A DNA stretch of 64,000 bases, taken from contig JASEVX010000007.1 in NCBI GenBank assembly GCA_031761405.1, forward strand, positions 38,120,734 through 38,184,733, in the 5' to 3' direction. The stretch comes from Serripes groenlandicus. Lineage: Eukaryota > Mollusca > Bivalvia > Cardiida > Cardiidae. The translations under genes and the position numbers were made by a program. The notes under the pieces are model-generated. The model was not told where the DNA came from, did not search any database, and saw only the letters and a list, made by a program, of their open reading frames with translations. Position 1 is the first letter of the stretch. Each line of letters begins with the position of its first letter. Positions 33,171-43,051 of this stretch are shown here, in pieces.

Positions 33171-35807
33171 TTAAGGTGTAATCATACCTTTGAAAAACCG
33201 TCGTTTTTGACGTCAAAACGTATGTTTTTGCGACAATTATAGTGTGGTTAATGAAACCGCCATCACTTTCTCGTTTGAAGTGATATTCGGATGAAATAGA
33301 CGGCAGACAGTAGGGAATATAATTTCCTGCAAACTGATATCAATTCTATACATGACAAATTAGATAACAAAATGCGAATTAAAAAGAAAGTTTCGCCAAA
33401 ACATTAAAACAGTTATAGGATTATTTCTGATTTATTAAAAATTCGCCCGAGAGATTTCTATTAAAAAGATATGTCATTTAGGACACTTTTTCGTCTGCCA
33501 CTTGCCGACATTTCATGAATCATAATGCAGTAAAACGTCTGTTGCGCTTCGGAACGTACACTGCATAATTATAACTAGATATGCATCCAAGTTAATAAAA
33601 TGAATATAGATGTTTTCAGTATAATTATTAATTTCAATCTTTTAAGTAAGCTACCCCCTAATAAATAATGTAAGGTTGTATTTATTTGCTTTTCTTTAAA
33701 GATTCAAAGTAGCTACGGTATTGAAATTTATATAGTCAAAACATTAAACATACAACAAGTTTAAAAAGTATAATTATCACATATTTTATTTGTCTTTTCT
33801 TTTGTTTTGTCACGTATTTCAGATAACTGTTTAAAAAATACCATTCTGCCATTCTCGACAAAATGCCAGTTTGATTGATATTTTGGTTCAAAGAAATTGA
33901 TCGATACTTTGTTTCATAGTAATTGATTGGTATTTTGGTTCATGATTGATACTTTGTTTCCTAGTAACTGATTGGTATTTCGTTTCTCGTAAAATGATCA
34001 AAATTGCAAATTCACAATGCATACAACGATGTAATAGCACCACAGCAGACAATTCGGGTTGTTACCAAATTAAGCTGGGAGACCGTGCCGATATACATCT
34101 TCATTTGAAACTGTTTAACATATATTGAATAGCACTACTGCATGACAATAATAACATAAATACTTCCCGCAAACAAACTAAAACATTATAACTGATATAT
34201 TGTCAGAAAACTTTGCATCAGACAAGTCCTATCGTGAAAATTGTGCATGCGTTACTCAACCATAAAAAACTTTCGTGAATTAATGAGTATTGACGGGTGG
34301 ATACTTATTCATGCGAAGATAATTACATTGCAGGTAGCTACTCAGCAAAATTTGATGTGTCAGCATATACGAGGGGTGATCCAGAAATAATAGGAATTTT
34401 GTTATAATTTCGACACAAATCAAACTTGTAGAAAATAATCCTTATTGTTTCAACAGTCAACATTTCTCTTACAAACATGACAAATATTTGAATAATCGGT
34501 TGACAAACAATATTTCTGGGAGATTATAAAAAAATGAAAGTACAATGGGGGAGGGCCAATGTAGTAACGTCACTCTGACGTCGCCGTTTGAAGGGAAACG
34601 TGTAGGTTTGAAAACGTGAATAAATATTTTAACAACAGTTATATAAACTCAATTGTTGCATCAACTCCCCCAGAAGCCATTGCTTAAAAACATTCAATAA
34701 ACTTTGTTCAGCGAAATGCGTAACATGTGATGTGTAAATAAATGACACAATTATTATGGGGAAAACGACACTCACACAAGATGTTCCTTTCAACATTAGA
34801 ACTGGCTCTTTTGCAAGTGACATTAGTTTCCCACTGATTTCTGCCCTCCAACCATGAAAATATGTGTTATTATACATCGCTAGTGACTACTAGACTCCTG
34901 GTTAACTTCACTGAATAAACATTTCAAATATTGATTTTGATTTGTGTCTACGTTGTGATATAATTTCACTATTTAGCATTTTTCAATTGTTCATTTGACG
35001 TCATTTTGTACGTGACGTTCTTGCACGTCGGTAAACAACTTTATTATTTTGATGGTTATTATGGAACAAAAACATTAAGCCCTTGTTATTAGAACAACGT
35101 AACAACAATTGCAAATTTTCGGTATCTTTTGTTTGTGTATATGTGAAATGTACACAGCTTAAACAGGTACTAAACTAAACTAATGACAATATTAGAAATA
35201 TTAATTCGCCATAAGGTAGAGCAAAACAAATATATATATGGTATGAATTTCCTAAATATGTATTAACTATTACAATAATTACTAAGAAAATCCTATTTAT
35301 TTTGGATCACTCCTCGTATATATATAAACAGATTTCAAAGTTGATTATCTTGTATTCTGTATTATGTCTATTTATAAAATATAGACTGTATGATTTGAAA
35401 TAAAATAGCTATTTAGGGAGAAATAAATTAAAATATCCATTTTTTGTAGGGAGTAGATTTCATGATACCATACAATTGATGAATAGATTGTCAATTTTAA
35501 ACTGCGTTTCAGCTAAAATATCGCAACGTGCGTTCCGACGCGAGACATCGGTAAAGCGGAATTCTGATTTACTAAAAATTGGCTCCACAGATGTTCTTCA
35601 AAATTCTGAAAACTTGTAGTAGAAAGGTCGATCGTAATGATGTGTACTTCTAAAAATAATCTCTTGGGTAAATCTTTAGTAAATTAAAAATTATGTAATA
35701 TCTTTGAAAATATTCCAGCGATTTCTTTATCCACACTCTTATTGTCACAAAAACGTACGTTTTGACGTTGAAAACGACGTTATTTCAAAGGTATGATTTC
35801 ACCTTAA
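33171..35807. mobile_element. Non-autonomous TTAA element with TIRs of about 70 bp
   Basis: TTAA at 33171-33174 and 35804-35807. Left terminus GGTGTAATCATACCTTTGAA, right terminus its complement TTCAAAGGTATGATTTCACC. The similarity continues about 70 bp inward (GACGTCAAAACGTATGTTTTTG against CAAAAACGTACGTTTTGACG). No transposase ORF. It carries a mariner-like element at 34368-35318; without it the element is about 1.7 kb. TTAA duplication suggests piggyBac-like mobilisation, but the GGTG start is not typical, so the class is uncertain. Confidence 0.8.
34368..35318. mobile_element. mariner-like TIR element, non-autonomous
   Basis: 951 bp bounded by TA on both sides. Left terminus TACGAGGGGTGATCCAGAAA, right terminus reverse complement TACGAGGAGTGATCCAAAAT. 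The similarity persists about 35 bp. TA target and ACGAGGG-type ends fit the Tc1/mariner superfamily. The only ORF over 60 codons (34629-34877, minus) shows no transposase motif. Confidence 0.75.
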
Positions 35808-36121
35808 GCATCATCAGCAAAATACTTAAGAAAACATTGTGGGAAATAGAGAAAGTACTCACAATGAGTTATTTCTCCCTCCTCCTGAATGTTTTCAACT
35901 GTATTCATTTATAATGCTTTCATTTATAAAATGTTTTCACATTCTTGACAAGATGTTTTCAAAATCGTCTGCTGCAGATATGTTGTATGACGCGGAAAGG
36001 ATTAATAGCTGTTTATAACTGTCAAATGGTTGTATGATATATTTCAAGTTGTATGTTTTATGGGAGAAACAGTCTGTGAAAAGTTAAATGAGGAAATATA
36101 ATAAACACAATGTAGGTACAG

Positions 36122-36220
36122 AGCTGAAAACATTGTAGGCATCAAAAGAGAAAAGGGATTTCTCCATTTCTGCAATATTTTAAAACTATCTGCTGAAAAA
36201 GCATCTCTGTTGTCTTTATG
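36122..36220. mobile_element. Degenerate MITE fragment
   Basis: GCTGAAAACATTGTAGGCAT, a broken core (AGAGAAAAGGGATTTCTCC) and AACTATCTGCTGAAAAAGC. No termini. Confidence 0.45.
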
Positions 36221-36293
36221 ATAGAAAAGTTGAATTTGCAAAAAGTGTTATTCGTTAATTCTCTTAATTTATCCTTGATCCCTCTCAAGATCA

Positions 36294-36769
36294 CCTCGGT
36301 GGTGTAGTGGTAGAGTGTACGCCTCGGGTGTGTAGTGGTAGAATGTACGCCTCGGTTGTGTAGTGGTAGAGTGTACGCCTCGGTGGTGTAGTGGTAGAGT
36401 GTACGCCTCGGTGGTGTAGTGGTAGAGTGTACGCCTCGGTGGTGTAGTGGTAGAGTGTACGCCTCGGTGGTGTAGTTGTAGAGTGTACGCCTCGGTTGTG
36501 TAGTGGTAGAGTTTACGCCTCGGTGGTGTAGTGGTAGAGTGTACGCCTCGGTGGTGTAGTGGTAGAGTGTACGCCTCTGTTGCGTAATGGTATAGTTTAC
36601 GCCTCGGTGGTGTAATGGTAGAGTGTACGCCTCGGTGATGTAGTTGTAGAGTGTACGCCTCGGTTGTGTAGTTGTAGAGTGTACGCCTCGGGTGTGTAGT
36701 GGTAGAGTGTACGCCTCGGTGGTGTAATGGTAAAGTGTACGCCTCGGTGGTGTAGTGGTAGAGTGTACG
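36294..36769 (+). repeat. 17 exact-length 28-bp units of a tRNA-like A-box
   Basis: Unit CCTCGGTGGTGTAGTGGTAG + AGTGTACG, repeated 17 times without a single length change (17 x 28 = 476 bp) and with about one or two substitutions per unit. The unit matches the D-arm/A-box part of the SINE head that follows at 36770. A 178-codon minus-strand frame across it is only the repeat translated. Confidence 0.95.
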
Positions 36770-36968
36770 CCTCGGGTGTGTAGGGAGGTCGTGGTTTCGA
36801 TCCAAGGCCGGTAGTAATAGCTACCCTCCTTGGCGCTCAGGGTTGTGCGGTTAGCTTTACGACTGACTGACTGGTGTCAGGATAAATGGACCAGTAATAA
36901 TGGTAACCCACACAGGAACACCCGTGATATAAATAAAATAGTGTTGAGAGCGGCGTTAAACATTAAAT
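36770..36968 (+). mobile_element. tRNA-derived SINE, copy 4 (rest of head and body)
   Basis: Continues the 28-bp array with GGTCGTGGTTTCGATCCAAG (box B), then TCCTTGGCGCTCAGGGTTG, ACGACTGACTGACTGGTGTC, GATAAATGGACCAGTAATAA and the tail GTGTTGAGAGCGGCGTTAAA. Confidence 0.8.
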
Positions 36969-37140
36969 GATCCATCATATCTCATGAAAGGGGAAAATAG
37001 CTCTTCAATTTATTTTTCCGAACACAGTTATCTACCGGCTAAACTTAAGAATCACCTGTATTCTGTGTCTTGTTTTTTAAAGAATAGAATACTTTTAACT
37101 GTCATTTTTATTGATTCAATAATTCATTTTCGTCAACAAA

Positions 37141-37385
37141 TTAACCCTTTCCCTTATAAAGACCCTTTCTGACGCGTCTGCAGCAGAACTCTTTTGAAAA
37201 CATTGTGACAAAAGGAGAACTTCATAATAAAGAGTACTTTCTCCTTTTGCTACAATGTTTTCCAACACTCTTTCATTTACAGACATTTTTCATACGTTTT
37301 GCCAAAATGTTTTCATTCATTCACAGAGATTTTTATATGATTGGCAAAATATTTTCATAGTCGTTTGCTTACGCTTATGGTTTAT
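37141..37385 (-). mobile_element. MITE copy, right end eroded
   Basis: TTAACCCTTTCCCTTATAAA, TGACGCGTCTGCAGCAGAAC, core ACAAAAGGAGAACTTC / TACTTTCTCCTTTTGC, then a duplicated CATTCATTCACAGAGATTTT stretch and ATAGTCGTTTGCTTACG. Confidence 0.72.
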
Positions 37386-37674
37386 GACAATTTACTGAAC
37401 AATGAATCGAAACTGCTCATTTGAAAACATTGCGGCAAACGAAGGAAATGCCCATAACTAGAATCTCTATTCAACAATGACATATTTATTAGTTTCTATA
37501 ATTTTGCATGGATGTCATTAAAGTCGTTTTGTGTATATTGTTTGTATGTGGCAAATCAACGAAGAATGCCGACTTCGCCTCTGTATGCTGCGATGAACGG
37601 CAACGAATCTTATTTAGAGAGTCGCGCTCATTTTTCGAAAATGAGTGTGGTTGTTTGAACAGACAGAACAGTAG

Positions 37675-37800
37675 GAATCCGTCGTTGCCAAGTGGTAAGC
37701 ATCGGGGATTTGGAACCGGGCGTCCCGGGTTAGATACCAAGTCGCGGCGGAAATGTTGGAATGACCTGGAGAAGGCACTGATCCTAGCCTGGTAGTGCCA
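37675..37800 (+). mobile_element. tRNA-like SINE fragment
   Basis: CGTTGCCAAGTGGTAAGCAT (box A-like) and GGCGTCCCGGGTTAGATACC (box B-like), followed by GACCTGGAGAAGGCACTGAT. Arms do not fold as a tRNA. Interspersed repeat most likely. Confidence 0.5.
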
Positions 37801-37804
37801 AAGA

Positions 37805-38630
37805 CAATTAAGGGCTTTTGCAAACAATGCAGATTCAGGTCGTACCGAGCTTTGTTTGTGACTTAGATATTTTAAAATGTTCCCAACTTCCTGGTTGGAC
37901 CAAAGCTGGAGTGGTCGTTTTTTCAACATGGAAGATTCGACTTTATGAAATTAAGAGGATTAAGAGGGTCTAACAACATAAATTTAACCATTTGTAATGT
38001 TTGTTTCGTATGTTTCAGGTGTAACTGTATTGGTTCTGTGTCGTAGTACCCACACATAGTTCATTTATACATTTTAAAGTATATATTATGAACTGTTTCA
38101 TTGAGATGAGTAGTATATTTTCTATCAGTTTAAGGATTGCTGTAGCACGTATGTCTGTTCGTTTGTATATATTGCAGTACTATGTGTTGCTGTCGGATGC
38201 CTAAACGGTTGGTTTGATTTAGTAGACCGAAGGCTTCCTACCAGAAACGTTCACCGTGCATGTGACGACTGCGAACAGGACTTTGTTTGCACGTTTTTTT
38301 TATTATAGGAAAGTAGATGAATTTCAGTTAATCCTGTGCTTAAGACAACACTGTAATAGCAGTTCCCTGTATATAGCGGCCACATTTTTTAGTTTCCCAA
38401 ATACTCATTATCTGTATAAATAACCATGTAATTGAATACCCCTGTGAACTACGAGCAGAGTGTTCACTTCCCATGGGTGGTCTTTAAACACAGGTTTGAC
38501 TGTATTAAAAAGAGAGCCAGAAACGTCAAACACTCAGTGGTAAAAGATATGCAGAGCCAATTTCCCTCTATAACTGTAACTTTGTCGGTGTCACTCCCTC
38601 GTGTACTTTTGAGCGATGCCTAATAAAATT
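37805..38630. other. Gene-free stretch with a dispersed repeat
   Basis: 37808-37970 (GGGCTTTTGCAAACAATGCAG ... TTTTCAACATGGAAGATTCG, quoted in parts) recurs at 38872-39040 and, in part, inside the element at 47.6 kb. The remainder is not recognised. Confidence 0.5.
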
Positions 38631-38635
38631 CAGCC

Positions 38636-38775
38636 TTAACGCTTTCCCAAATACACATAATATGCAGCAGACTACTTCATAAAGATCTTAGGGGGAAATA
38701 CAGAAAATCACTATAAATCAAAGTTGAATTAATGAATTGATTTAAGAAAACAAAAGGAGAATAATTTCAATATAT
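38636..38775 (+). mobile_element. Partial MITE, left end
   Basis: TTAACGCTTTCCCAAATACA, TATGCAGCAGACTACTTC, AATACAGAAAATCACTATAA; core arm AAACAAAAGGAGAATAATTT. The right half is missing. Confidence 0.6.
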
Positions 38776-39286
38776 TCAATACTACATGCTGCTTTTTAAT
38801 TGTCGTAGGATACATCCCAATCGGTATCAAACGTGTTATTTTGATTAATCCTTTCGCTGCCAAATGCAATACAAGGCTTTTGCAAACAATGCAGATTCGG
38901 GCGAGACAGCACATAACGAGCTGCCTCTCCAGAAATCTGCATTATTTACCACTTAGTTATTACATTGTATAATACTTCCTGTTGGACGAAAACTGAAGTG
39001 GTCCAATTTTCAACATGGAAGATTCGACTTTGTGAAATTAGGCAGTAAAAAAGTAATGAATCATGGAGAAGATATCGCAATCCACCTTTTGACGCAACAG
39101 AGGATGTGTGTGGTTTACATCTGACAGACGACACGTCTGTAATGATTGCACATTGTGTTGCGCCATTTCCAACTGTCCGGGCCGTACAGTGCCACACAGT
39201 TTTCAGCGCCACCTGAAGGCTGAGAGTCGCCCCGATCTGAAATAAACCCATTCCCACATACAGTAAATCGAGGGCTTGGCGTGAAA

Positions 39287-39497
39287 GACACTCCAAGAAC
39301 GGACACTCCAAGAAAGGACATATCAGGAAAGACAAACCAAGAACGGACACATCAAGACAATCCAAATACGGACACTCCAAAAAAGGACACTTTAGGAAAG
39401 ACAAACCAAATACGGACACATCAGGAAAATCAAAATACAGACACTCTGTCTGTCTCTCTCTCACTCTCTCTCTCTCTCTTTATGTCTCTCTCTCCCC

Positions 39498-39537
<40 letters not shown>

Positions 39538-39835
39538 CTCTGTATGTGTCTCTTTCTCTCAATGTATATCTCTGTCTAACCCTAACCCTAAATTGTCCTG
39601 AAGTGTCCGTTCTTGGAGTGTCTTTCTTGAAGTGTCCTATTTGGATTTTCCTGATGTGTCCGTTCTTGGAGTGTCTTTCTTGGAGTGTCTGCATTTGGAT
39701 TTTCCTTATGTGTCCGTTCTTTGTTTGTCTTTCCCGAAGTGTCCTTTCTTGGAGTGTCCGTTCTTGGAGTGTCCGTCCTTGGAGTGTCTTTCTTGGAGTG
39801 TCTTTCTTTGAGTGTCTGGTTTACCATTCTGGTTG
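39287..39835. repeat. Inverted minisatellite arms flanking a TC/TA tract
   Basis: Left arm 39287-39440 is built of ACACTCCAAGAACGG-type units of 14-15 bp; right arm about 39600-39830 is the same unit in reverse (CCGTTCTTGGAGTGTC). Between them: (TC)n and (TA)n at 39450-39540 and a short CTAACCCTAACCCTAA at about 39577-39592. Long frames on both strands are repeat artefacts. At 39268 the left side abuts CGAGGGCTTGGCGTGAAA, the terminus of the MITE at 47619. Confidence 0.85.
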
Positions 39836-40092
39836 GCATGTCAACCAAAAGAAAATACCTTTAAATTCCGAAAATATGTAGCAGATTATCAATTAATATT
39901 GTAGAAATGTTCCTTGTTTATTCTTTTACCAGATTCCTTCAAGTCATATTGATTTGTCCAAAAACATGGCTGCCAGGGGTTGTGTCTGTTTTCCTTATAT
40001 GGATATAGGTCATGGTTATGGTCCAACCGCAGTTGTTTCACTGTGTTAAGGTGTTTTCAAAGTATATTATTGTAATATCATAATATATATGA

Positions 40093-40317
40093 TTTACCAA
40101 TTCCCATATACATCAAATCTGCAGCAGCGACTTTGGCATCTAGGCAAAACTAAGGAAAATCTTTATAAATGAAAATAAAATTATTGAATAGAATTTAAAA
40201 CATTGTAGCAATTGTAGACATTGCGCATTATGAGCTTTTTCTCTTTTTACCACAATGTTTTCAGAAGTCATCTGCCACAGTTGCTTCAAAGTGTATCTGC
40301 AAGCTGTAAAGGATTAA
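40093..40317 (+). mobile_element. MITE copy
   Basis: ATTCCCATATACATCAAATC, CTGCAGCAGCGACTTTG, AACATTGTAGCAATTGTAG, ACCACAATGTTTTCAGAAGT, GCTGTAAAGGATTAA. The core is partly lost. Confidence 0.68.
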
Positions 40318-40548
40318 GGTGATGAAAGGATTACTTGTACAGCTTTTTTTTAATCAATATTTGAGCTACAATTATATTGCCATTTTTCTTTTATGATGGT
40401 CTCCAAAGAACAAACATATTACAGTTTGATACTTTTATTAGAAAAGTTAAGAAAGTCATAATAATTTAATAGAAATAAAAGGTGATAAAAAAGCAAACCG
40501 GTACAAATAAACAATTTGCTAAATGAATCAATAATTATTACAAGACGA

Positions 40549-41851
40549 ATTTTGATGCAAAGCATCAAAGACGCCACGCATGATTTTGAGACATTATTTA
40601 AAGGAAGTAGTTGCAGTTCAGAACATGTAAATAACGTGTAAATAGACAAGATGTAAATATTTCGAAAAAGAAGGCCAAATGTTCCTTTATTTTAAACAAG
40701 AAGACCAAGATGTGCCTACAATGCTCACCTGGCTACCATAGCCTTTCAAAGAAGGTTACCAAGAGCAGAAAGGGTCAGTTTTGACCTAGGGATAGACGTT
40801 TTATATGCTGCGATATATGTGATATTCAGCATTAGTCGTAAAATGTCAAGTTTAGTCCTAAAACCATATTGTTTACAGTTTGCTTAACATTGACTGCAAC
40901 TATAATGTGTCAAAGAAGCTGAAGTTTCTTAATATTTTACCAATACTCGGTTTAAAATCTGCTCTAACGAGATCAATTAGATAAAACAAAAAAACAAAAA
41001 AACACAAAAAAAACCACATAGGTGCTTAAATATTAACATATGTTAATGCCTATGGTTATAAGTTAAGTATGACACAAGCTTTGGAAGGAGAGCGGGAAGT
41101 CTATTCTTCTATTCTCCTTCCAGTTTAGCATTATTATGATAATAAGGACGGGAGTATATAAACAAAAAATACAAAGTTATTTTAAAAAGTTTAAATGTTA
41201 TTTTATATTCATGCATTAAAATGTTTTATGTGAGCTTTTAACTACTATCCTTTTAAGATTTAGCAGATTCAGCGAATTATTAGAGTTCCTTGTTCGAATA
41301 TGCCAATGGGATTAACTACTCGAGTCTAACGGTTGAAATGTCCTACAGCCTTTGTACTCGAGAGTATCAAAATTGAGCATTTATGACATTAAAGGAAAAG
41401 GTTCACATGTATATTCAACATATAGCAAGAATACAATGGACAGAATGAACAAACTGTATGGTGATTAGAACATCAACAGATTTTTATAAATAGGCAGATT
41501 TCGGGGCCTTAAACCAAATAATTAAAAAAGCGTAGCCTAGGAGCTCGTAAGGGTCGTAAATCAAATTATTAAAAAAAGCGTAGCCTTTGAAGTTAGGGAA
41601 AAGTTATTAAATACAAATTAAATGTGTCTAAAGATTTGAAATAACGGTAGAAGACATACATATTTTGCATCTTTTTGTTTGTTAAATCAGTCAATACAAT
41701 TTATTGATTCGTATAGGTTGCTTTTTTCAAACGTATAATAGAGTTTTTCTTAACAATAATAATGTTGGTTGCTCCCTTTTCGATTACGTCACCTTATGGT
41801 ACAACATTAAAATCTAGCCCATACTGACGCCGCGTTTCCATGCGGCGTCAA
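40549..41851 (+). mobile_element. Family H element, most complete copy
   Basis: Starts ACAAGACGAATTTTGATGCA/AAGCATCAAAG (hairpin), runs through CAGTTCAGAACATGTAAATA, GGTTACCAAGAGCAGAAAGG, CCAATGGGATTAACTACTCG and AAAGCGTAGCC, and ends with GTTGGTTGCTCCCTTTTCGA and a GC-rich terminal hairpin TGACGCCGCG...CGCGGCGTCA. No ORF of note. Two hairpin ends without inverted termini are reminiscent of rolling-circle (Helitron-like) elements, but no CTRR end or TC start was confirmed, so it is left unclassified. Confidence 0.65.
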
Positions 41852-41884
41852 TAAATAAGACAGTGGTGCAATGGTGGCTGATAA

Positions 41885-41952
41885 CAGATATTTTTACCAA
41901 AATGTTTTAAAAGTCATCTTTTGCAGAAATGTTGTATGTGGGAAAGGGTTAA
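41885..41952 (-). mobile_element. Right end of a MITE
   Basis: CAGATATTTTTACCAAAATG, AAAGTCATCTTTTGCAGAAA and ATGTTGTATGTGGGAAAGGG with TTAA. The left part was cut off, probably by the family H element next to it. Confidence 0.65.
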
Positions 41953-42010
41953 TTGATTATTGAAAAATAACAGTGGATATATTCCTGATAGACTATGTGT
42001 TTTAAACAGT

Positions 42011-42247
42011 AAGTAACCTCTTCCCACATACAACAAATCCTCAGCATACAAATTTAAAATTATTTAGGGGAAAAATATGGAAAACCGCTTTATATAAAAG
42101 TGTCGTTTTAGAAAAAAGTTGAAATTACTGTCGCAAAAGGAGAAATTGCTCATCATAAGCATATTCTCCTTCTGCCACAATAATATCAAAAGTTGTCTGC
42201 TGGAGAGACATCAGAATGCGTCTGTGTATAGATTTGGGAAAGGGTCT
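42011..42247 (+). mobile_element. MITE copy
   Basis: TAACCTCTTCCCACATACAA, core GGAGAAATTGCTCATCATAA / GCATATTCTCC, TGTCTGCTGGAGAGACATCA and TTTGGGAAAGGG. Confidence 0.72.
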
Positions 42248-42385
42248 GTCAAAAAACTATTTTTCACAATTTTGTTCAACTTTTACTCAGTCATCAATAT
42301 GTAAGAGCACTTAGAAGACAGTCATAAATTCCTCTTCATGTTCAACACAAATGGGATCCTATCATGCAAAGACACTATTTCATGA

Positions 42386-42607
42386 CATGTTTCCTACATA
42401 CACCAAATCTGCAGCAGACCACTTTGAAAACTCATAGGCAAAATAAATGGAAAGTCTCTATAACTGTGGGTATAATTACTCAAAAACGATGAAAGCATTG
42501 CATGTGGCAATAGGAGAAATTGCTCATTTGGAGCAATTTCTCCTTTAGTCACAATGTTTTCAAAAGTTGCCTTTTGTAGAGGTTTAGAATGAGTCTGTTT
42601 GTGGGAC
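42386..42607 (+). mobile_element. MITE copy with strong core palindrome
   Basis: TTTCCTACATACACCAAATC, CTGCAGCAGACCACTTTGAA, core GGAGAAATTGCTCATTTG / GAGCAATTTCTCC (13-bp perfect arms around TCATTTGG), then GTTTGTGGGACG. The terminal TTAA motifs are lost. Confidence 0.75.
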
Positions 42608-42691
42608 GATGAATCAAGTTCGTTGAGTTGAAATGATGAAATGTTTATATTAAGCGAGTCCGGTCTGTGAGTAAAAACAACAATACTCATA

Positions 42692-42816
42692 AGCAGCAGA
42701 CACATTTTGAAAACATTATGGCAATAGCAGTACTGATCATCATGTTGTCCACATTTTTGCCTAGATGATTACAACGTTGTATACTGCTGATTTGTCACTT
42801 GTTAGAAAGGGTTGAA
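42692..42816. mobile_element. Partial MITE
   Basis: AAGCAGCAGACACATTTTGA, AACATTATGGCAATAGCAG and GTTAGAAAGGGTTGAA. It ends about 140 bp beyond the gelsolin stop codon. Confidence 0.55.
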
Positions 42817-42955
42817 CAATTATGGTTTCCTCACGAAGCACACACTAGAAGTAAAATGGATAATAAAATAAGATTTCTCATATGTTATAAGGGTTAAGAA
42901 ATATGGGTTCCTGACCAAGAGCACAATCAAAGTCATGACACTATTTATCTGGTGC

Positions 42956-43051
42956 TCAGGCTGCAAGAGCCACTTTAAACGCTTTGTTAATTTTGGTTTC
43001 CTGCATACAGCTGACAGGAACCAGGGGGTGATCACTCTTCATCAGGTAATT
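42956..43051 (-). CDS. Gelsolin-like terminal exon H with stop codon
   Basis: 96 bp, 31 codons plus TGA at 42958-42956. It codes [17 protein letters not shown] then [14 protein letters not shown], the usual C-terminal end of short gelsolin-like proteins. The acceptor is tttacag/AAT. No AATAAA was picked out on the minus strand in the next few hundred bases, so the 3' end of the transcript is not placed. Confidence 0.88.
   Translation of the reverse strand, partial: NYLMKSDHPLVPVSCMQETKINKAFKVALAA

Larger units (their letters stand above)
33143..36005 (-). mobile_element. MITE split by a 2.6-kb TTAA element
   Basis: Left piece 33143-33170 (TTAACACTTTCCAACTTGCG to ACGCATT) and right piece 35808-36005 (GCATCATCAGCAAAATAC ... 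AAACATTGTGGGAAATAG ... CGTCTGCTGCAGATATGTTG ... GGAAAGGATTAA) are the two sides of one MITE. The break falls at a TTAA generated within its left arm. Confidence 0.82.

Noticed and set aside
34629..34877. Mariner transposase remnant
   Set aside because: No DD(E/D) motif or helix-turn-helix pattern visible in the 82 codons.
36294..36769. Possible CRISPR-like array
   Set aside because: Direct 28-bp repeats without spacers, in a eukaryotic SINE.
36269..36805. 178-codon minus-strand frame with a repeated HHRGVHSTT peptide
   Set aside because: The 28-bp SINE array is open in this frame because the unit has no stop; no start context and no domain.
39577..39592. Interstitial telomere
   Set aside because: Only about two and a half CCCTAA units; too short to call apart from the structure around it.
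39281..39881. Frames of 106-172 codons on both strands
   Set aside because: Products of the 14-15 bp inverted minisatellite.
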